A stretch of 64,000 nt of DNA, from the NCBI RefSeq assembly GCF_028714775.1, contig NZ_JAQTLS010000004.1, positions 177,497 to 241,496 of the forward strand. Reading direction: 5' to 3'. A program made the translations under genes and the position numbers. Position 1 is the stretch's first letter, and each line of letters opens with the position of its first letter. Positions 29,108-37,733 of the stretch are shown piece after piece. Source of the stretch: Thiothrix sp. (GTDB taxonomy: Bacteria > Pseudomonadota > Gammaproteobacteria > Thiotrichales > Thiotrichaceae). Under the pieces are notes generated by a model, which was not told the origin of the DNA, searched no databases, and saw nothing but the letters and a program-made list of their open reading frames with translations.

Positions 29108-30115
29108 ATGCAAACAAACGCTATCCGCCACGTCGCCATTCTGGGCACGGGGCACGCAGTCCCGCCACAGGTTGTTACCAGTTCCGCGCTCGACCAGCGT
29201 TTGCAGTTTCCGCCGGGAACGATTCAGCAAGCAGGTGGTGTCAGCCAACGCCATTTCGCCGCAGCGCATGAAACGGCTGCCCAGTTTGCTGCCCAAGCTT
29301 GCCAACGTGCTTTGTCCGTCGCCAATTTCGCTATGAATGACATGGATTGCCTGATTGCTGCCAGTGGCACGATGGATCAGGGAATGCCCTGTAATGCCGC
29401 GCTGATTCACCGTGAACTGGGCTTGAATGCCACCATTCCCGCGTTTGACATTAACATGAGTTGCCTCGGTTTTTTGGCGGCACTGGATACGCTGTCGTGG
29501 CTGGTGGTGGCGGGGCGTTATCGGCGCGTGCTGATTGTGGCGGCTGACATTGCTTCCTGCGGTTTGAATTGGCAAGCCTTGGAAGCCAGTGCGATTTTTG
29601 GTGATGGCGCAGCGGCGGCGGTATTGGGTGCAAGCCCGGAAGGTAGCCAGTCACGCATTCTTGCCAGTGAATTGCTGACGATTTCGGAGGGCGCGGCACT
29701 TTGCCAAATCCCTGCGGGTGGTAGCCGTTTCCACCCTAGTCGTATTGACCAACCGTTTGACCCCCTCACGCTGTTTCAAATGGATGGCAAACGGGTATTC
29801 AAACTCGCTTCCCAGTATTTACCGGATTTTCTGCAACGGTTGCTGCACAGTGCCGGAGTGACGCGCGAACAGATTGATTGGGTCGTGCCGCATCAAGCCA
29901 GCCATTTGGCACTGTCCCATCTCAGCAAACGCTTGGGTTTCCCATCGGAAAAAGTGATTAATATTTTTGCCAATTATGGGAATCAGATTGCGGCTTCCTT
30001 GCCGACCGCTTTGGATGTTGCGGTGCGTGACGGGCGTATCCAGCGTGGGCAAAAACTGTTGCTGTTGGGGACTGGCGCGGGTTTGTCGTTGGGCGGTATG
30101 GTATTGGAGTATTGA
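29108..30115 (+). CDS. Beta-ketoacyl-ACP synthase III-like enzyme
   Basis: A 335-residue thiolase-fold enzyme of the FabH/OleA type. The Cys-His-Asn triad is intact: C119 in DINMSCLGF, His in VVPHQASHLAL and Asn in FANYGNQIAAS. It would condense two acyl thioesters. A normal FabH is usually encoded in a fatty-acid operon; here the enzyme heads a row of seven overlapping genes, so it more likely starts a special pathway. No carrier protein is encoded nearby. Confidence 0.92.
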   Translation: MQTNAIRHVAILGTGHAVPPQVVTSSALDQRLQFPPGTIQQAGGVSQRHFAAAHETAAQFAAQACQRALSVANFAMNDMDCLIAASGTMDQGMPCNAALIHRELGLNATIPAFDINMSCLGFLAALDTLSWLVVAGRYRRVLIVAADIASCGLNWQALEASAIFGDGAAAAVLGASPEGSQSRILASELLTISEGAALCQIPAGGSRFHPSRIDQPFDPLTLFQMDGKRVFKLASQYLPDFLQRLLHSAGVTREQIDWVVPHQASHLALSHLSKRLGFPSEKVINIFANYGNQIAASLPTALDVAVRDGRIQRGQKLLLLGTGAGLSLGGMVLEY

Positions 30116-31125
30116 TGAAAATCCTCATTACCGGCGGCACGGGTTTCTTGGGGCGACATCTGGTGTGGCGTGCCGCTGCTGAAGGTGCGCAAGTGGTTTT
30201 CACTGGGCGGAATGCGACTGCTGCGCAAGAAGTCATGTGCCTTGCACCGCATCCGGTGGCGTGGCAAGCGTTGGAACACGGTACGCCCGACGCGGCGGCG
30301 AGTTTGCGCACACTCGCACAGGGTACGGATGCGATTATTCATTGTGCAGCCTTATCCGCGCCGTGGGGTACGCCGGAAGCGTTTCATCGTGCCAATGTCG
30401 TCAGTACGCAGGAAGTGCTGGATGCGGGGCACGCTGCGGGTACGCGCCGCTTGATTCACGTTTCCACGCCTAGTTTGTATTTCGGTTTTGCGGATCGGCT
30501 CGATATTCGTGAAGATGCCGCTTTACCGCCGCCAGCCAATGAATACGTGCGCACCAAAACGCTTGCCGAAACGCTGGTGCGGCAAAATCCACTACCCGAA
30601 ACGGTGATTGTGCGTCCGCGAGCCTTGTTCGGCGCGTGGGATCAAACACTCGTGCCGCGTTTATTGCGGGTGATGCAGCGCGGGTCGTTACCCTTGATGC
30701 GTGGCGGCAATATCAGCATGGATTTGACTTACATCGACAATGCGGTGGAAGCAATTTGGCTGGCATTGACCCGCCCGTTACCGCGTCCGCTTGCGACCTA
30801 CAATATTACGAATGGCGAACCGCGCCAGTTGCAGGATGTGCTGGCAATCATGGCGCGGGAATTTCGTCTGCCATTACGCACGCGGCGTGTACCATGGTGG
30901 TTGATAGATAAAGTGGCGCGTTTGTTGGAATTGCACGCACGCTGGGGGGATGGGCGCGAACCGTTACTGACGCGTTACAGCGTGGGAGTAATGGCATTCA
31001 GCCAGACCTTGAATATTGATGCGCTACGCAATGAGTTGGGTTATTGCCCAGCAGTGAGCATTGAAGAAGGCATCCGCCGTCATGCCGCATGGCTACGCGG
31101 CGACCAAATGGGGAGTAACCGCTAA
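30115..31125 (+). CDS. NAD-dependent epimerase/dehydratase
   Basis: A 336-residue extended short-chain dehydrogenase. The Rossmann motif ITGGTGFLGRHLV is at the N-terminus and the active-site Tyr-Lys appears as EYVRTKTLAE. The look is that of 3-beta-hydroxysteroid dehydrogenase or OleD-like enzymes that reduce a beta-keto product. One-base overlaps at both ends couple it to the KAS III and the metallohydrolase. Confidence 0.9.
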   Translation: MKILITGGTGFLGRHLVWRAAAEGAQVVFTGRNATAAQEVMCLAPHPVAWQALEHGTPDAAASLRTLAQGTDAIIHCAALSAPWGTPEAFHRANVVSTQEVLDAGHAAGTRRLIHVSTPSLYFGFADRLDIREDAALPPPANEYVRTKTLAETLVRQNPLPETVIVRPRALFGAWDQTLVPRLLRVMQRGSLPLMRGGNISMDLTYIDNAVEAIWLALTRPLPRPLATYNITNGEPRQLQDVLAIMAREFRLPLRTRRVPWWLIDKVARLLELHARWGDGREPLLTRYSVGVMAFSQTLNIDALRNELGYCPAVSIEEGIRRHAAWLRGDQMGSNR

Positions 31126-31976
31126 TGGCAACCACGGTCAAATTACATTTATTGCGCGTCGGGGCGTGTCGTCATCTGGAATGCATGGCAGCGCGGGGTG
31201 GGCGTTGGGCAATGATGGATTTTCCCGCGCTGTGTGGACTGATCCAGCATCCGACACGCGGTTGGATACTCTACGACACGGGGTATGCGGAACATTTTTT
31301 TACCGCGACCGAACATTTGCCCGAACGTTTATACCGCCAGTTCTTGCCCGTCGATTTACCTCCCGCTGAATTGCTCACCGCGCAATTGGCGACATTGGGT
31401 CTGACCACGGCGGATATTGGCACGGTGATTATTTCGCATTACCACGGCGATCACATTGCGGGGTTGCGCGATTTTCCAAAGGCACAGTTTTTTGCTTTGC
31501 GCAAGGATACTGAACAGTTTTTGGCACTGACGGGCAAACGCTGGCGGGCAACGTTGCAAGGTTATTTGCCGGGGCTGTTGCCGGACGATTTCTTGCCGCG
31601 TGTGCAAGCCGCTGATGATTGTGCGCAGGTCGATTTGCCCGCGTGGTTGCAACCGTTTACCAGCGGTTTGGATTTGCTGGGGGATGGCAGTTTGCTTGCC
31701 GTGCCCTTGCCCGGTCACAGTCATGGGCAAATGGGTTTGTTCATGCCGGATGCAGATGGGCGACCCGTGTTTCTGATTGGCGATGCGGCTTGGTCGTTGC
31801 CATTTCTGCGCGAAGGGCGTTTGCCGTCGCGTTTGGTAGCCATGATTACGCCGGATCGTCGCCGTTACGCGCAAACTTTCAGGGGCTTGCAGCAGTTGGC
31901 GGTGAAAGAACCCGCATTGGCTTTGCTGCCTTCACATTGCACGGTGGCATGGCAGGAATACTTGCATGATGCCTGA
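31125..31976 (+). CDS. Metallo-beta-lactamase-fold hydrolase
   Basis: A 283-residue MBL-fold protein with the dinuclear metal motif SHYHGDHIAG (H105, H107, D109, H110), a later His in PLPGHSHGQMG and an Asp in LIGDAAWS. In this setting it may hydrolyse a thioester, lactone or lactam intermediate; family members include quorum lactonases and thioesterases. The gene overlaps both neighbours. Confidence 0.9.
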   Translation: MATTVKLHLLRVGACRHLECMAARGGRWAMMDFPALCGLIQHPTRGWILYDTGYAEHFFTATEHLPERLYRQFLPVDLPPAELLTAQLATLGLTTADIGTVIISHYHGDHIAGLRDFPKAQFFALRKDTEQFLALTGKRWRATLQGYLPGLLPDDFLPRVQAADDCAQVDLPAWLQPFTSGLDLLGDGSLLAVPLPGHSHGQMGLFMPDADGRPVFLIGDAAWSLPFLREGRLPSRLVAMITPDRRRYAQTFRGLQQLAVKEPALALLPSHCTVAWQEYLHDA

Positions 31977-33309
31977 CGCGCTGCTGATGGCGGCGCATTT
32001 CGCCCGTACCCGTTGGCTGCTTGATTTTCGCCAGCGGGATGCGTTGGAACGCTGGCAACAGCAACGGCTACAGCGGTTTTTCACCCATGTTTTGCCCCGC
32101 GCCGCCCGTTTTCGCGGTTTGCAGCCAACGACTTTGGACGACTTGCCGTACATGGATAAAGCCACGCTGATGGCAGATTTTCAGGCGTACAACACGCGCG
32201 GCGTTGCGCTGGAAACGGTATTGCCGATTGCCTTGCAAGCCGAAACCAGTCGGGATTTCAGTCCGGTGTACGATGGTTTGACGGTGGGTTTGTCGAGTGG
32301 CACGTCCGGTAATCGCGGCGTGTTTCTGGTGAGCAAAGCCGAACGTTTGCGCTGGGCGGGCATCTTGCTGGCACGTACCTTACCGCCGCATTTGCTGAAG
32401 CATTTACTGTCGCCGTGGCACGCGCCGTTGCGGATTGCGTTTTTCCTGCGGGCGAATAGCAATCTGTACACGACGCTGAATAGCCGCCGCATCCAGTTCA
32501 CTTTTCATGATTTGTTACACGGGGTGGAAGCTGCTGTGCCGCAACTCAATGCCAATCCGCCAGATGTATTGGTTGCTCCGCCGCCCGTGTTGCGTGCCTT
32601 GGCTGTGGAAGCAATGGTGGGACGTTTGCGCATTCAACCCAGCCACATCATTGCGGTGGCGGAAGTGCTCGAAAGCCGCGATGCGGACAGCGTGCGTAGC
32701 GCGTTTGGGCGGATTCCCCACCAGATTTATCAAGCAACCGAAGGTTTTCTGGCTTATACCTGCGAACACGGTGCGTTGCATTTGAATGAGAGTTTTGTGC
32801 AGGTGGAACGGGAATGGCTGGATGCCGAACGCACCCGTTTTCAGCCCGTGATTACCGATTTCACCCGCGATACGCAGTTGATCGTGCGTTATCGCCTCAA
32901 TGACGTGTTGCGTGTGCGGACAGAACCGTGTCCTTGCGGACGGGCGGAACACAGCATTGCCGCTATTGAAGGGCGTGCCGATGAAGTGTTGTGGCTGCCT
33001 GCGCATAATGGGATAGCGGTGGCGATTTTCCCGGATTTTATTCGTCGCGCCATGTTGTTGGTCGGGGAGCAAATACGCGAATTCGCCGTGCAACAACGTG
33101 GTATGACGCTGCACATCGGTTTGTCGTTGGATGGTGATGCCAGCCAAGTTCAGCAAGCCGTTGCTACGCGGTTGGCGGATTTGTGGCAGGAACTTGGTGT
33201 ACAAGCCCCGACGCTGCATTTCACCGATTGGCAAGTGCCGCCATTAGGGGCGAAACGGCGGCGGGTACAAATGCTCAGCGCACCGGAGGGCTTTTTATGC
33301 ACGTTCTGA
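31966..33309 (+). CDS. Adenylate-forming enzyme, F390-synthetase-related
   Basis: A 447-residue member of the CoA-ligase/F390-synthetase branch of adenylate-forming enzymes. The ATP-binding P-loop is GLSSGTSGNRGVFLV, the YQATEG motif follows (QIYQATEGFLAY), and RYRLNDVLRV supplies the conserved Arg/Asp. A CPCGR motif is also typical of the F390/phenylacetate-CoA ligase branch. It should activate a carboxylate. The metallohydrolase stop lies 11 bases inside this gene. Confidence 0.88.
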   Translation: MMPDALLMAAHFARTRWLLDFRQRDALERWQQQRLQRFFTHVLPRAARFRGLQPTTLDDLPYMDKATLMADFQAYNTRGVALETVLPIALQAETSRDFSPVYDGLTVGLSSGTSGNRGVFLVSKAERLRWAGILLARTLPPHLLKHLLSPWHAPLRIAFFLRANSNLYTTLNSRRIQFTFHDLLHGVEAAVPQLNANPPDVLVAPPPVLRALAVEAMVGRLRIQPSHIIAVAEVLESRDADSVRSAFGRIPHQIYQATEGFLAYTCEHGALHLNESFVQVEREWLDAERTRFQPVITDFTRDTQLIVRYRLNDVLRVRTEPCPCGRAEHSIAAIEGRADEVLWLPAHNGIAVAIFPDFIRRAMLLVGEQIREFAVQQRGMTLHIGLSLDGDASQVQQAVATRLADLWQELGVQAPTLHFTDWQVPPLGAKRRRVQMLSAPEGFLCTF

Positions 33310-34451
33310 TTTTGGGCGCACGCGCTCCGGCTTGTTTGGAATGGGCGCGGATTTTTGCTGCCAGTGGTTGGCAAGTTACCGTCGCCGATTCGTTGCGCTG
33401 GCCTGTTGCGCGTTACAGTTGTGCGGTGCTGCACTATTTGCGTTTGCCAGAACCGCGCACGAACCCCGATGCTTGGATTGCGGCATTACGCGAGGCAGTG
33501 CAAACCCATGTCATTGATTTGCTGTTGCCGACCTGCGAGGAAGTGTTCTATCTGGGCTATGGTTTGGAACGCATTCCGTGCCGTGTGGCGACTATGCCAT
33601 TGGCAGCGTTGCAACCTTTGCACCACAAGTACCAGTTTGCTCGCATGACGCAAGGTTGGGCGGTCGCCGCACCAGAATCGCACTTGCTGGAATCCGCCAC
33701 CGATGTCGCCCACTTTGCGAAAAGTAGTAACGAATGGGTATTCAAACCTGCTTATTCGCGCTTTGCCAATCGCACTTTGATACGTCCTGAGCGTGAACAA
33801 CTGCTACGCATCCAACCCACATCGCAACAACCGTGGGTGGCGCAACGTTATGTGGCGGGGCGCGAACATTGCAGTTACAGCCTGTTGGTGAATGGCAAGT
33901 TGACCGCGCACGCTTGTTACCATCCACGTTATCGGGTTGGGCGTGGTTCAGGCATCTGGTTTGAACCGACTGATCCACCCGCGATTCGCGCATTCGTAGA
34001 ACAGTTTGGGCAAGCCACGGGGTATCACGGGCAGGTGGCGTTCGATTTCATCGAAACCGATGACGGGCAATGTTATGTGCTGGAATGTAATCCGCGTGCC
34101 ACCAGCGGGGTGCATTTGTTCGATAATCAGCCGGAAGCCTTGGTGAAGGTGTTGTTGGGGGAAGGAGGTGATAGCGTACTTACACCAACATCAACTCCGC
34201 GTATGGTCGCGCTTGCCATGCTGCTATTTGCCTTGCCGCGCCACGGATTGAGCCGCGCCTTTTGGCAGGATTTTGCAGAGGCGCGTGATGTGATTATTCG
34301 TCGTGGGGATTGGAAGCCGTTGCTGGCACAGCTACCCGGATTGCTGGAAATCATGGGGCGGGCGGTGACGCGGCGGCGCGGTTTGCTGGCAGCAGCCACA
34401 GCGGATATTGAATGGGATGGTCAACCCATGCAGGAATCATCATGCGCTTGA
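33297..34451 (+). CDS. ATP-grasp ligase
   Basis: A 384-residue ATP-grasp protein. A pre-ATP-grasp Rossmann part opens with HVLILGARAPACLEWARIF; ATP-binding segments VFKPAYSRFANR and WVAQRYVAGREHC and the metal-binding end FDFIETDDGQCYVLECNPRA follow. ATP-grasp enzymes join an activated carboxylate to an amine or thiol. ATG 33297 follows a GGAGGG and overlaps the previous stop by 13 bases. Confidence 0.88.
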   Translation: MHVLILGARAPACLEWARIFAASGWQVTVADSLRWPVARYSCAVLHYLRLPEPRTNPDAWIAALREAVQTHVIDLLLPTCEEVFYLGYGLERIPCRVATMPLAALQPLHHKYQFARMTQGWAVAAPESHLLESATDVAHFAKSSNEWVFKPAYSRFANRTLIRPEREQLLRIQPTSQQPWVAQRYVAGREHCSYSLLVNGKLTAHACYHPRYRVGRGSGIWFEPTDPPAIRAFVEQFGQATGYHGQVAFDFIETDDGQCYVLECNPRATSGVHLFDNQPEALVKVLLGEGGDSVLTPTSTPRMVALAMLLFALPRHGLSRAFWQDFAEARDVIIRRGDWKPLLAQLPGLLEIMGRAVTRRRGLLAAATADIEWDGQPMQESSCA

Positions 34452-35563
34452 TTACGCCCGAACAGTTGGATGCAAATCAGGATTCACTCGCAGTGCGGTT
34501 CGTGCGTCACGCGGCGGATAAAATCAACAATGTCACGACCCGCATGGCCTTGCTGGAATTCGGTGCGTACCAGTTTCCGGTGAGCATCAATGACGGTGGC
34601 GAATGCGTGGATAATAGCTACGTGGTGTCGCCGCTGACTGCTTTCACGGGTTATGCCGATTACGAACTGGCACATTTGGGTCGCCCGTGGTTGGCTTGGC
34701 CTTTGCAACAGTTGGTCGCTGGGGTGGGCAGGCATTTGGAACGTCAGCGCATTGACCGCATTGTGCAGGTTAACAACTGGTTGCTGTCGACCAATGTGTA
34801 CCCGCCGCAATGGCAGGGTGATGAACTGGCGGCTATGACGCAATTGCTACGCGAACGCTTTCCTGATCACGTTTTCGGCTTCCGTTCCCTCAACCGTTTC
34901 AGTAATCCGCAGTTGTTGGAACGCTTGTCCGCACTGGGTTATGTGTCCGTACCGAGTCGGCAGGTGTATTTATTCGACGGATGCACGGGGCAACAAGCCG
35001 CATTTTTACGCCATCACAATACCCGCCTTGATGCGACGCTGTTACGCAAGACGCACTATGAAATCGTGCCGGGTCATGCCTTGAGCAATGCCGATTACCC
35101 CCGTTTGCAGCATTTGTATAACCTGTTGTATCTGGAAAAATATTGCCCGTTGAATCCGCAGTTCAGTGCCGATTGGTTACGTTGCGGGCAGCGTGACGGC
35201 TGGCTGGAATTGACTGCCTTGCGTAATCCCGAAGGCCGCATTGATGGCGTGCTGGGCTGGTTTGGTAATGGCGCTATTCTGACCGCGCCCGTAGTGGGTT
35301 ACGACACCGCCTTGCCGCAGAAAACGGGTTTGTATCGGCTGATTACGCAACTGTGTTTGCAAGCGGCGGTCGAGCGTGAATGCTTGCTCAACTTCAGTTC
35401 GGGGGCTGCGCACTTCAAACGCTTGCGTGGTGGGCAAGCGGAAATCGAATACAGCATGGTATACATCGCGCATTTACCACCAGCACGCCAACGCATTTGG
35501 CGGCTACTTAGCAAGCTACTGCACGGTATTGGTATCCCTTTGATGCAACGGTTAAAACTATGA
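34442..35563 (+). CDS. GNAT-fold acyltransferase-like protein
   Basis: About 373 residues. The C-terminal half (about 170-340) has the layout of acyl-CoA N-acyltransferases of the BioF2-like/FemAB type, with GVLGWFGNGAILTAPVVGYD and FSSGAAHFKRLRGG. No close named family is recognised. It would transfer an acyl or aminoacyl group in the pathway. The start overlaps the ATP-grasp gene by 10 bases and the stop overlaps the Rieske gene by 4. Confidence 0.75.
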   Translation: MRLITPEQLDANQDSLAVRFVRHAADKINNVTTRMALLEFGAYQFPVSINDGGECVDNSYVVSPLTAFTGYADYELAHLGRPWLAWPLQQLVAGVGRHLERQRIDRIVQVNNWLLSTNVYPPQWQGDELAAMTQLLRERFPDHVFGFRSLNRFSNPQLLERLSALGYVSVPSRQVYLFDGCTGQQAAFLRHHNTRLDATLLRKTHYEIVPGHALSNADYPRLQHLYNLLYLEKYCPLNPQFSADWLRCGQRDGWLELTALRNPEGRIDGVLGWFGNGAILTAPVVGYDTALPQKTGLYRLITQLCLQAAVERECLLNFSSGAAHFKRLRGGQAEIEYSMVYIAHLPPARQRIWRLLSKLLHGIGIPLMQRLKL

Positions 35564-36567
35564 TCGAATTACGGCGTTACTGGCATCCGTTGGCGACAGC
35601 GGTGGAATTAGCGCGGGGCAAACCGTTGGCGCGTACCTTGTTGGGCGTGCCGTTGGTGTTGTTTCGGGATGCGTCTGGGGAAGCAGCAGCTTTGCAGGAT
35701 CGCTGTCCGCACCGTCACGCGCCATTATCTTGTGGGCGGGTGCGTAAGGGCGAAGTGGAATGCCCTTATCACGGCTGGCGTTTCGCGGCAGATGGGCATT
35801 GCACTACTGTGCCGGGGATGGAATTGCCCGTGAGTAACAAACCGTTGGTTCACGCTTTTGCCTGCCAGATTGCGCATGGTTTGGTGTGGGGTTGCCTTGA
35901 GCCGGATGCGGCTACGCCACCGCCAGTCATGCCTGCTGTGACGGACAATGTTGATTATTTTTTCATGACCGATACGGTGAACTGCACCCTCCAGCAAGCG
36001 GCAGAAAACTTTTTGGATGGTTTCCACACCCATTTCGTCCATGCTGGTTGGATTCGGCGCGACGGCCAACGCCAGTCAGTGCGGGCCAGCGTGCATCATT
36101 TGGCGAGTGGGGTGGAAGCGCGTTACAGCGATGAAGGTTTACAGTCGGGGCTGATTTCCAGCCTGTTGGAAGGGGATCGGCAAACCAGCATGGGGCGTTT
36201 CCGCCTGCCCGGCATGGCGGAAATCGAATACCGTGGGCGGCGCGGGTTGAACCTGCTGATTAGCGCGTGGCTCACCCCAGAAAGTGACCAGCGTTTACGC
36301 ATTCATGCCCGTGTTGCGACCCGGTGCAGCATATTGCCCGGCTGGTTGAAGCAGTTATTCCTGCGTCAGTTGTTTGGGGTTATCTTGCGGCAAGACAAGC
36401 GTATTTTGGAACAAACCAGTGAGAATATCGGGCGTTTTCAGGAGGTGAGATTGGAAGCATCGATGTTGGATAGTCGGTTGGATTTGTTAGCACCGTCAAT
36501 CCGTCAGCTCTTGGCAGGTGAAGCGCTCACGGTTGAAGATGGTAAGGCAATTGAGTGCTGGCTTTAA
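35560..36567 (+). CDS. Rieske non-heme iron oxygenase
   Basis: A 335-residue ring-hydroxylating-type oxygenase. The Rieske cluster ligands are C49/H51 (DRCPHRHAPL) and C68/H71 (ECPYHGWRF). The mononuclear iron site is in NFLDGFHTHFVHAGW, with the two His after an Asp. Relatives include aminopyrrolnitrin and prodigiosin-type oxygenases and sterol/carotenoid tailoring enzymes. As last gene of the operon it probably tailors the product. A ferredoxin reductase must come from elsewhere. Confidence 0.9.
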   Translation: MIELRRYWHPLATAVELARGKPLARTLLGVPLVLFRDASGEAAALQDRCPHRHAPLSCGRVRKGEVECPYHGWRFAADGHCTTVPGMELPVSNKPLVHAFACQIAHGLVWGCLEPDAATPPPVMPAVTDNVDYFFMTDTVNCTLQQAAENFLDGFHTHFVHAGWIRRDGQRQSVRASVHHLASGVEARYSDEGLQSGLISSLLEGDRQTSMGRFRLPGMAEIEYRGRRGLNLLISAWLTPESDQRLRIHARVATRCSILPGWLKQLFLRQLFGVILRQDKRILEQTSENIGRFQEVRLEASMLDSRLDLLAPSIRQLLAGEALTVEDGKAIECWL

Positions 36568-36603
36568 AAAAAAACAGCCCCACATGACGGATCATGCAAG
36601 GCT
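36568..36603 (-). terminator. Rho-independent terminator of subunit gene copy 1
   Basis: Read on the minus strand, a 12-bp stem (AGCCTTGCATGA with TCATGTGGGGCT, with G-T pairs) and TCCG loop is followed by a run of nine T. The same hairpin, with two changes, follows copy 2 at 37680-37712. Confidence 0.88.
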
Positions 36604-36624
36604 GCTGCGAGGTAAGCGTTGTGT

Positions 36625-37230
36625 TTAGCTGCCGCCGAGTTGCTCTTCAGCCGTGACGGTCAGCATGACTTCTGTGTTGTAGATGCCGGATTGGTCAGCC
36701 GCATCAGGTGTGCCTTTAGCGTACAGGTTGATGGCTGCTTTGCCAGTGGTATCACCCGGCATAACGCGCCCCATCGTGCCGTAAGGGGATTCCGCCTTAG
36801 ATGTGTCAGCCACCAGCGTTTCAGCCTTGCCACCTGCCTTGTCAGCATCTCCCCAAGTGTCGCCCTTTTGCACAGATTGGTATTCTTTCAGGGCAACACC
36901 GAAGGTGGTGTCGAGGTGGTCATAATTGTTGGCGACTGCCGTACCATTGGCATCAACGTCCTGTTTGGTGAACTGTGGGAACGTTACGGCAGAGCCGTCA
37001 TCACCCTTGGAAGCACCCGAGAAGGCGTATTTGAAGGCGTTGTTGCTGTCGACTGTCCAACCCACTTGGATGGCATCACCTGCCGCAGCGGTCTTAGGGT
37101 CAGCGGGGCTGTCCACGCTGATGCTTTGGTTAACATCGACAGAGTATTTTACAGTGTCATTGTCAGCGGCGAAGCCTTGGTTGCTAACGGCAAACAGGGC
37201 GATGCTCAGTGCGATGATGTTCAGTTTCAT
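36625..37230 (-). CDS. Secreted paralogous subunit protein, copy 1
   Basis: A 201-residue exported protein. The signal peptide (MKLNIIALSIALFAVSNQGFA) ends near residue 22. The mature part is acidic and probably beta-rich, with no cysteine. Motifs shared by all four paralogues here are W-[TM]-V-x-SNNAF-[KR]-Y, DQSG-[IL]-YN and a C-terminal MLTV-x-x-[ED]-EQ. ATG 37230 is chosen for AAGGAG eight bases upstream; a TTG at 37236 lacks this. A sigma-54 promoter lies at 37312-37327. I know no named family; the genomic setting suggests the main exported subunit of a secretin-linked surface structure. Confidence 0.85.
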   Translation of the reverse strand: MKLNIIALSIALFAVSNQGFAADNDTVKYSVDVNQSISVDSPADPKTAAAGDAIQVGWTVDSNNAFKYAFSGASKGDDGSAVTFPQFTKQDVDANGTAVANNYDHLDTTFGVALKEYQSVQKGDTWGDADKAGGKAETLVADTSKAESPYGTMGRVMPGDTTGKAAINLYAKGTPDAADQSGIYNTEVMLTVTAEEQLGGS

Positions 37231-37595
37231 GGTCAATCTCCTTGTAGAATTATCGTTTTATTGGTCAGTTTAAATTTTCAGGCTGTTTCGTTGTGGCCTT
37301 GACTTAGGTATTGCAGGAGCTGTGCCAACTGTCGAGCATTAATAAAAACTAGTTAAATAACAATAATTTATGATAATTTGAGATTTTTCGATAGCCAGCA
37401 AGTTGGAGGTTTTTGACAGGTTCGGGGTTTGCTTTCAACAAGACGGTGTTGGTTTTCCCCAAACGAAAAATAAAGCACAGCAAGGGGGCGTGCTGCCGTT
37501 CAAGAAGTCTGGTTTACCGTTGGTCGGTTAGCTTGGTAAGGGGCTGGCGGGTGTTGCGGCAGTTGGCTATCGTAGGCATCTCAAGGAGAAACCCC
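37231..37595. other. Upstream region of subunit copy 1 and spacer
   Basis: Bases 37231-37330 are the leader and sigma-54 promoter of the minus-strand subunit gene and are repeated upstream of copy 2. Bases 37331-37595 are unique; they are AT-rich to about 37400 and I see no further gene before the 26-codon ORF. An upstream activator site for the sigma-54 regulator is expected here but I cannot name one. Confidence 0.5.
37312..37327 (-). promoter_or_regulatory. Sigma-54 promoter of subunit copy 1
   Basis: On the minus strand the sequence is TGGCACAGCTCCTGCA. GG and GC are exactly ten bases apart, and it matches TGGCAC-N5-TTGCA except one base. The predicted transcript starts near 37300, about 70 bases before the ATG. 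Confidence 0.85.
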
Positions 37596-37676
37596 ATGAC
37601 GAATGATATAAAAATAATCCTGTTGGTGATTGCTGTCAGCCTTGTGCTGGCGTTGCTGACTATTAGTTTCTGGTGA
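37596..37676 (+). CDS. 26-residue single-span membrane microprotein
   Basis: A short ORF with a strong ribosome-binding site (AAGGAG, seven bases before ATG). It encodes a short polar head (MTNDIK) and one hydrophobic helix ending in a Trp anchor (ISFW). It lies between the two duplicated subunit genes on the opposite strand and its stop abuts the terminator of copy 2. Size and composition resemble known bacterial membrane microproteins. Expression is unproven. Confidence 0.5.
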   Translation: MTNDIKIILLVIAVSLVLALLTISFW

Positions 37677-37679
37677 CGC

Positions 37680-37712
37680 AAAAAAGCCCCACATGACGGA
37701 TCATGCAGGGCT
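37680..37712 (-). terminator. Rho-independent terminator of subunit gene copy 2
   Basis: Minus-strand stem AGCCCTGCATGA with TCATGTGGGGCT, TCCG loop, then T6. It is the duplicate of the hairpin at 36568-36603. Confidence 0.88.
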
Positions 37713-37733
37713 GTTGCGAGGTAAGCGTTGTGT

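Noticed and set aside
32515..33234. 239-codon minus-strand frame opposite the adenylate-forming gene
   Set aside because: Shadow of the conserved gene; composition reflects the reverse strand of GC-rich codons.
37413..37676. 87-codon ORF ending with the membrane microprotein
   Set aside because: Only the last 26 codons have a ribosome-binding site and a protein-like composition; the upstream part looks like non-coding DNA.
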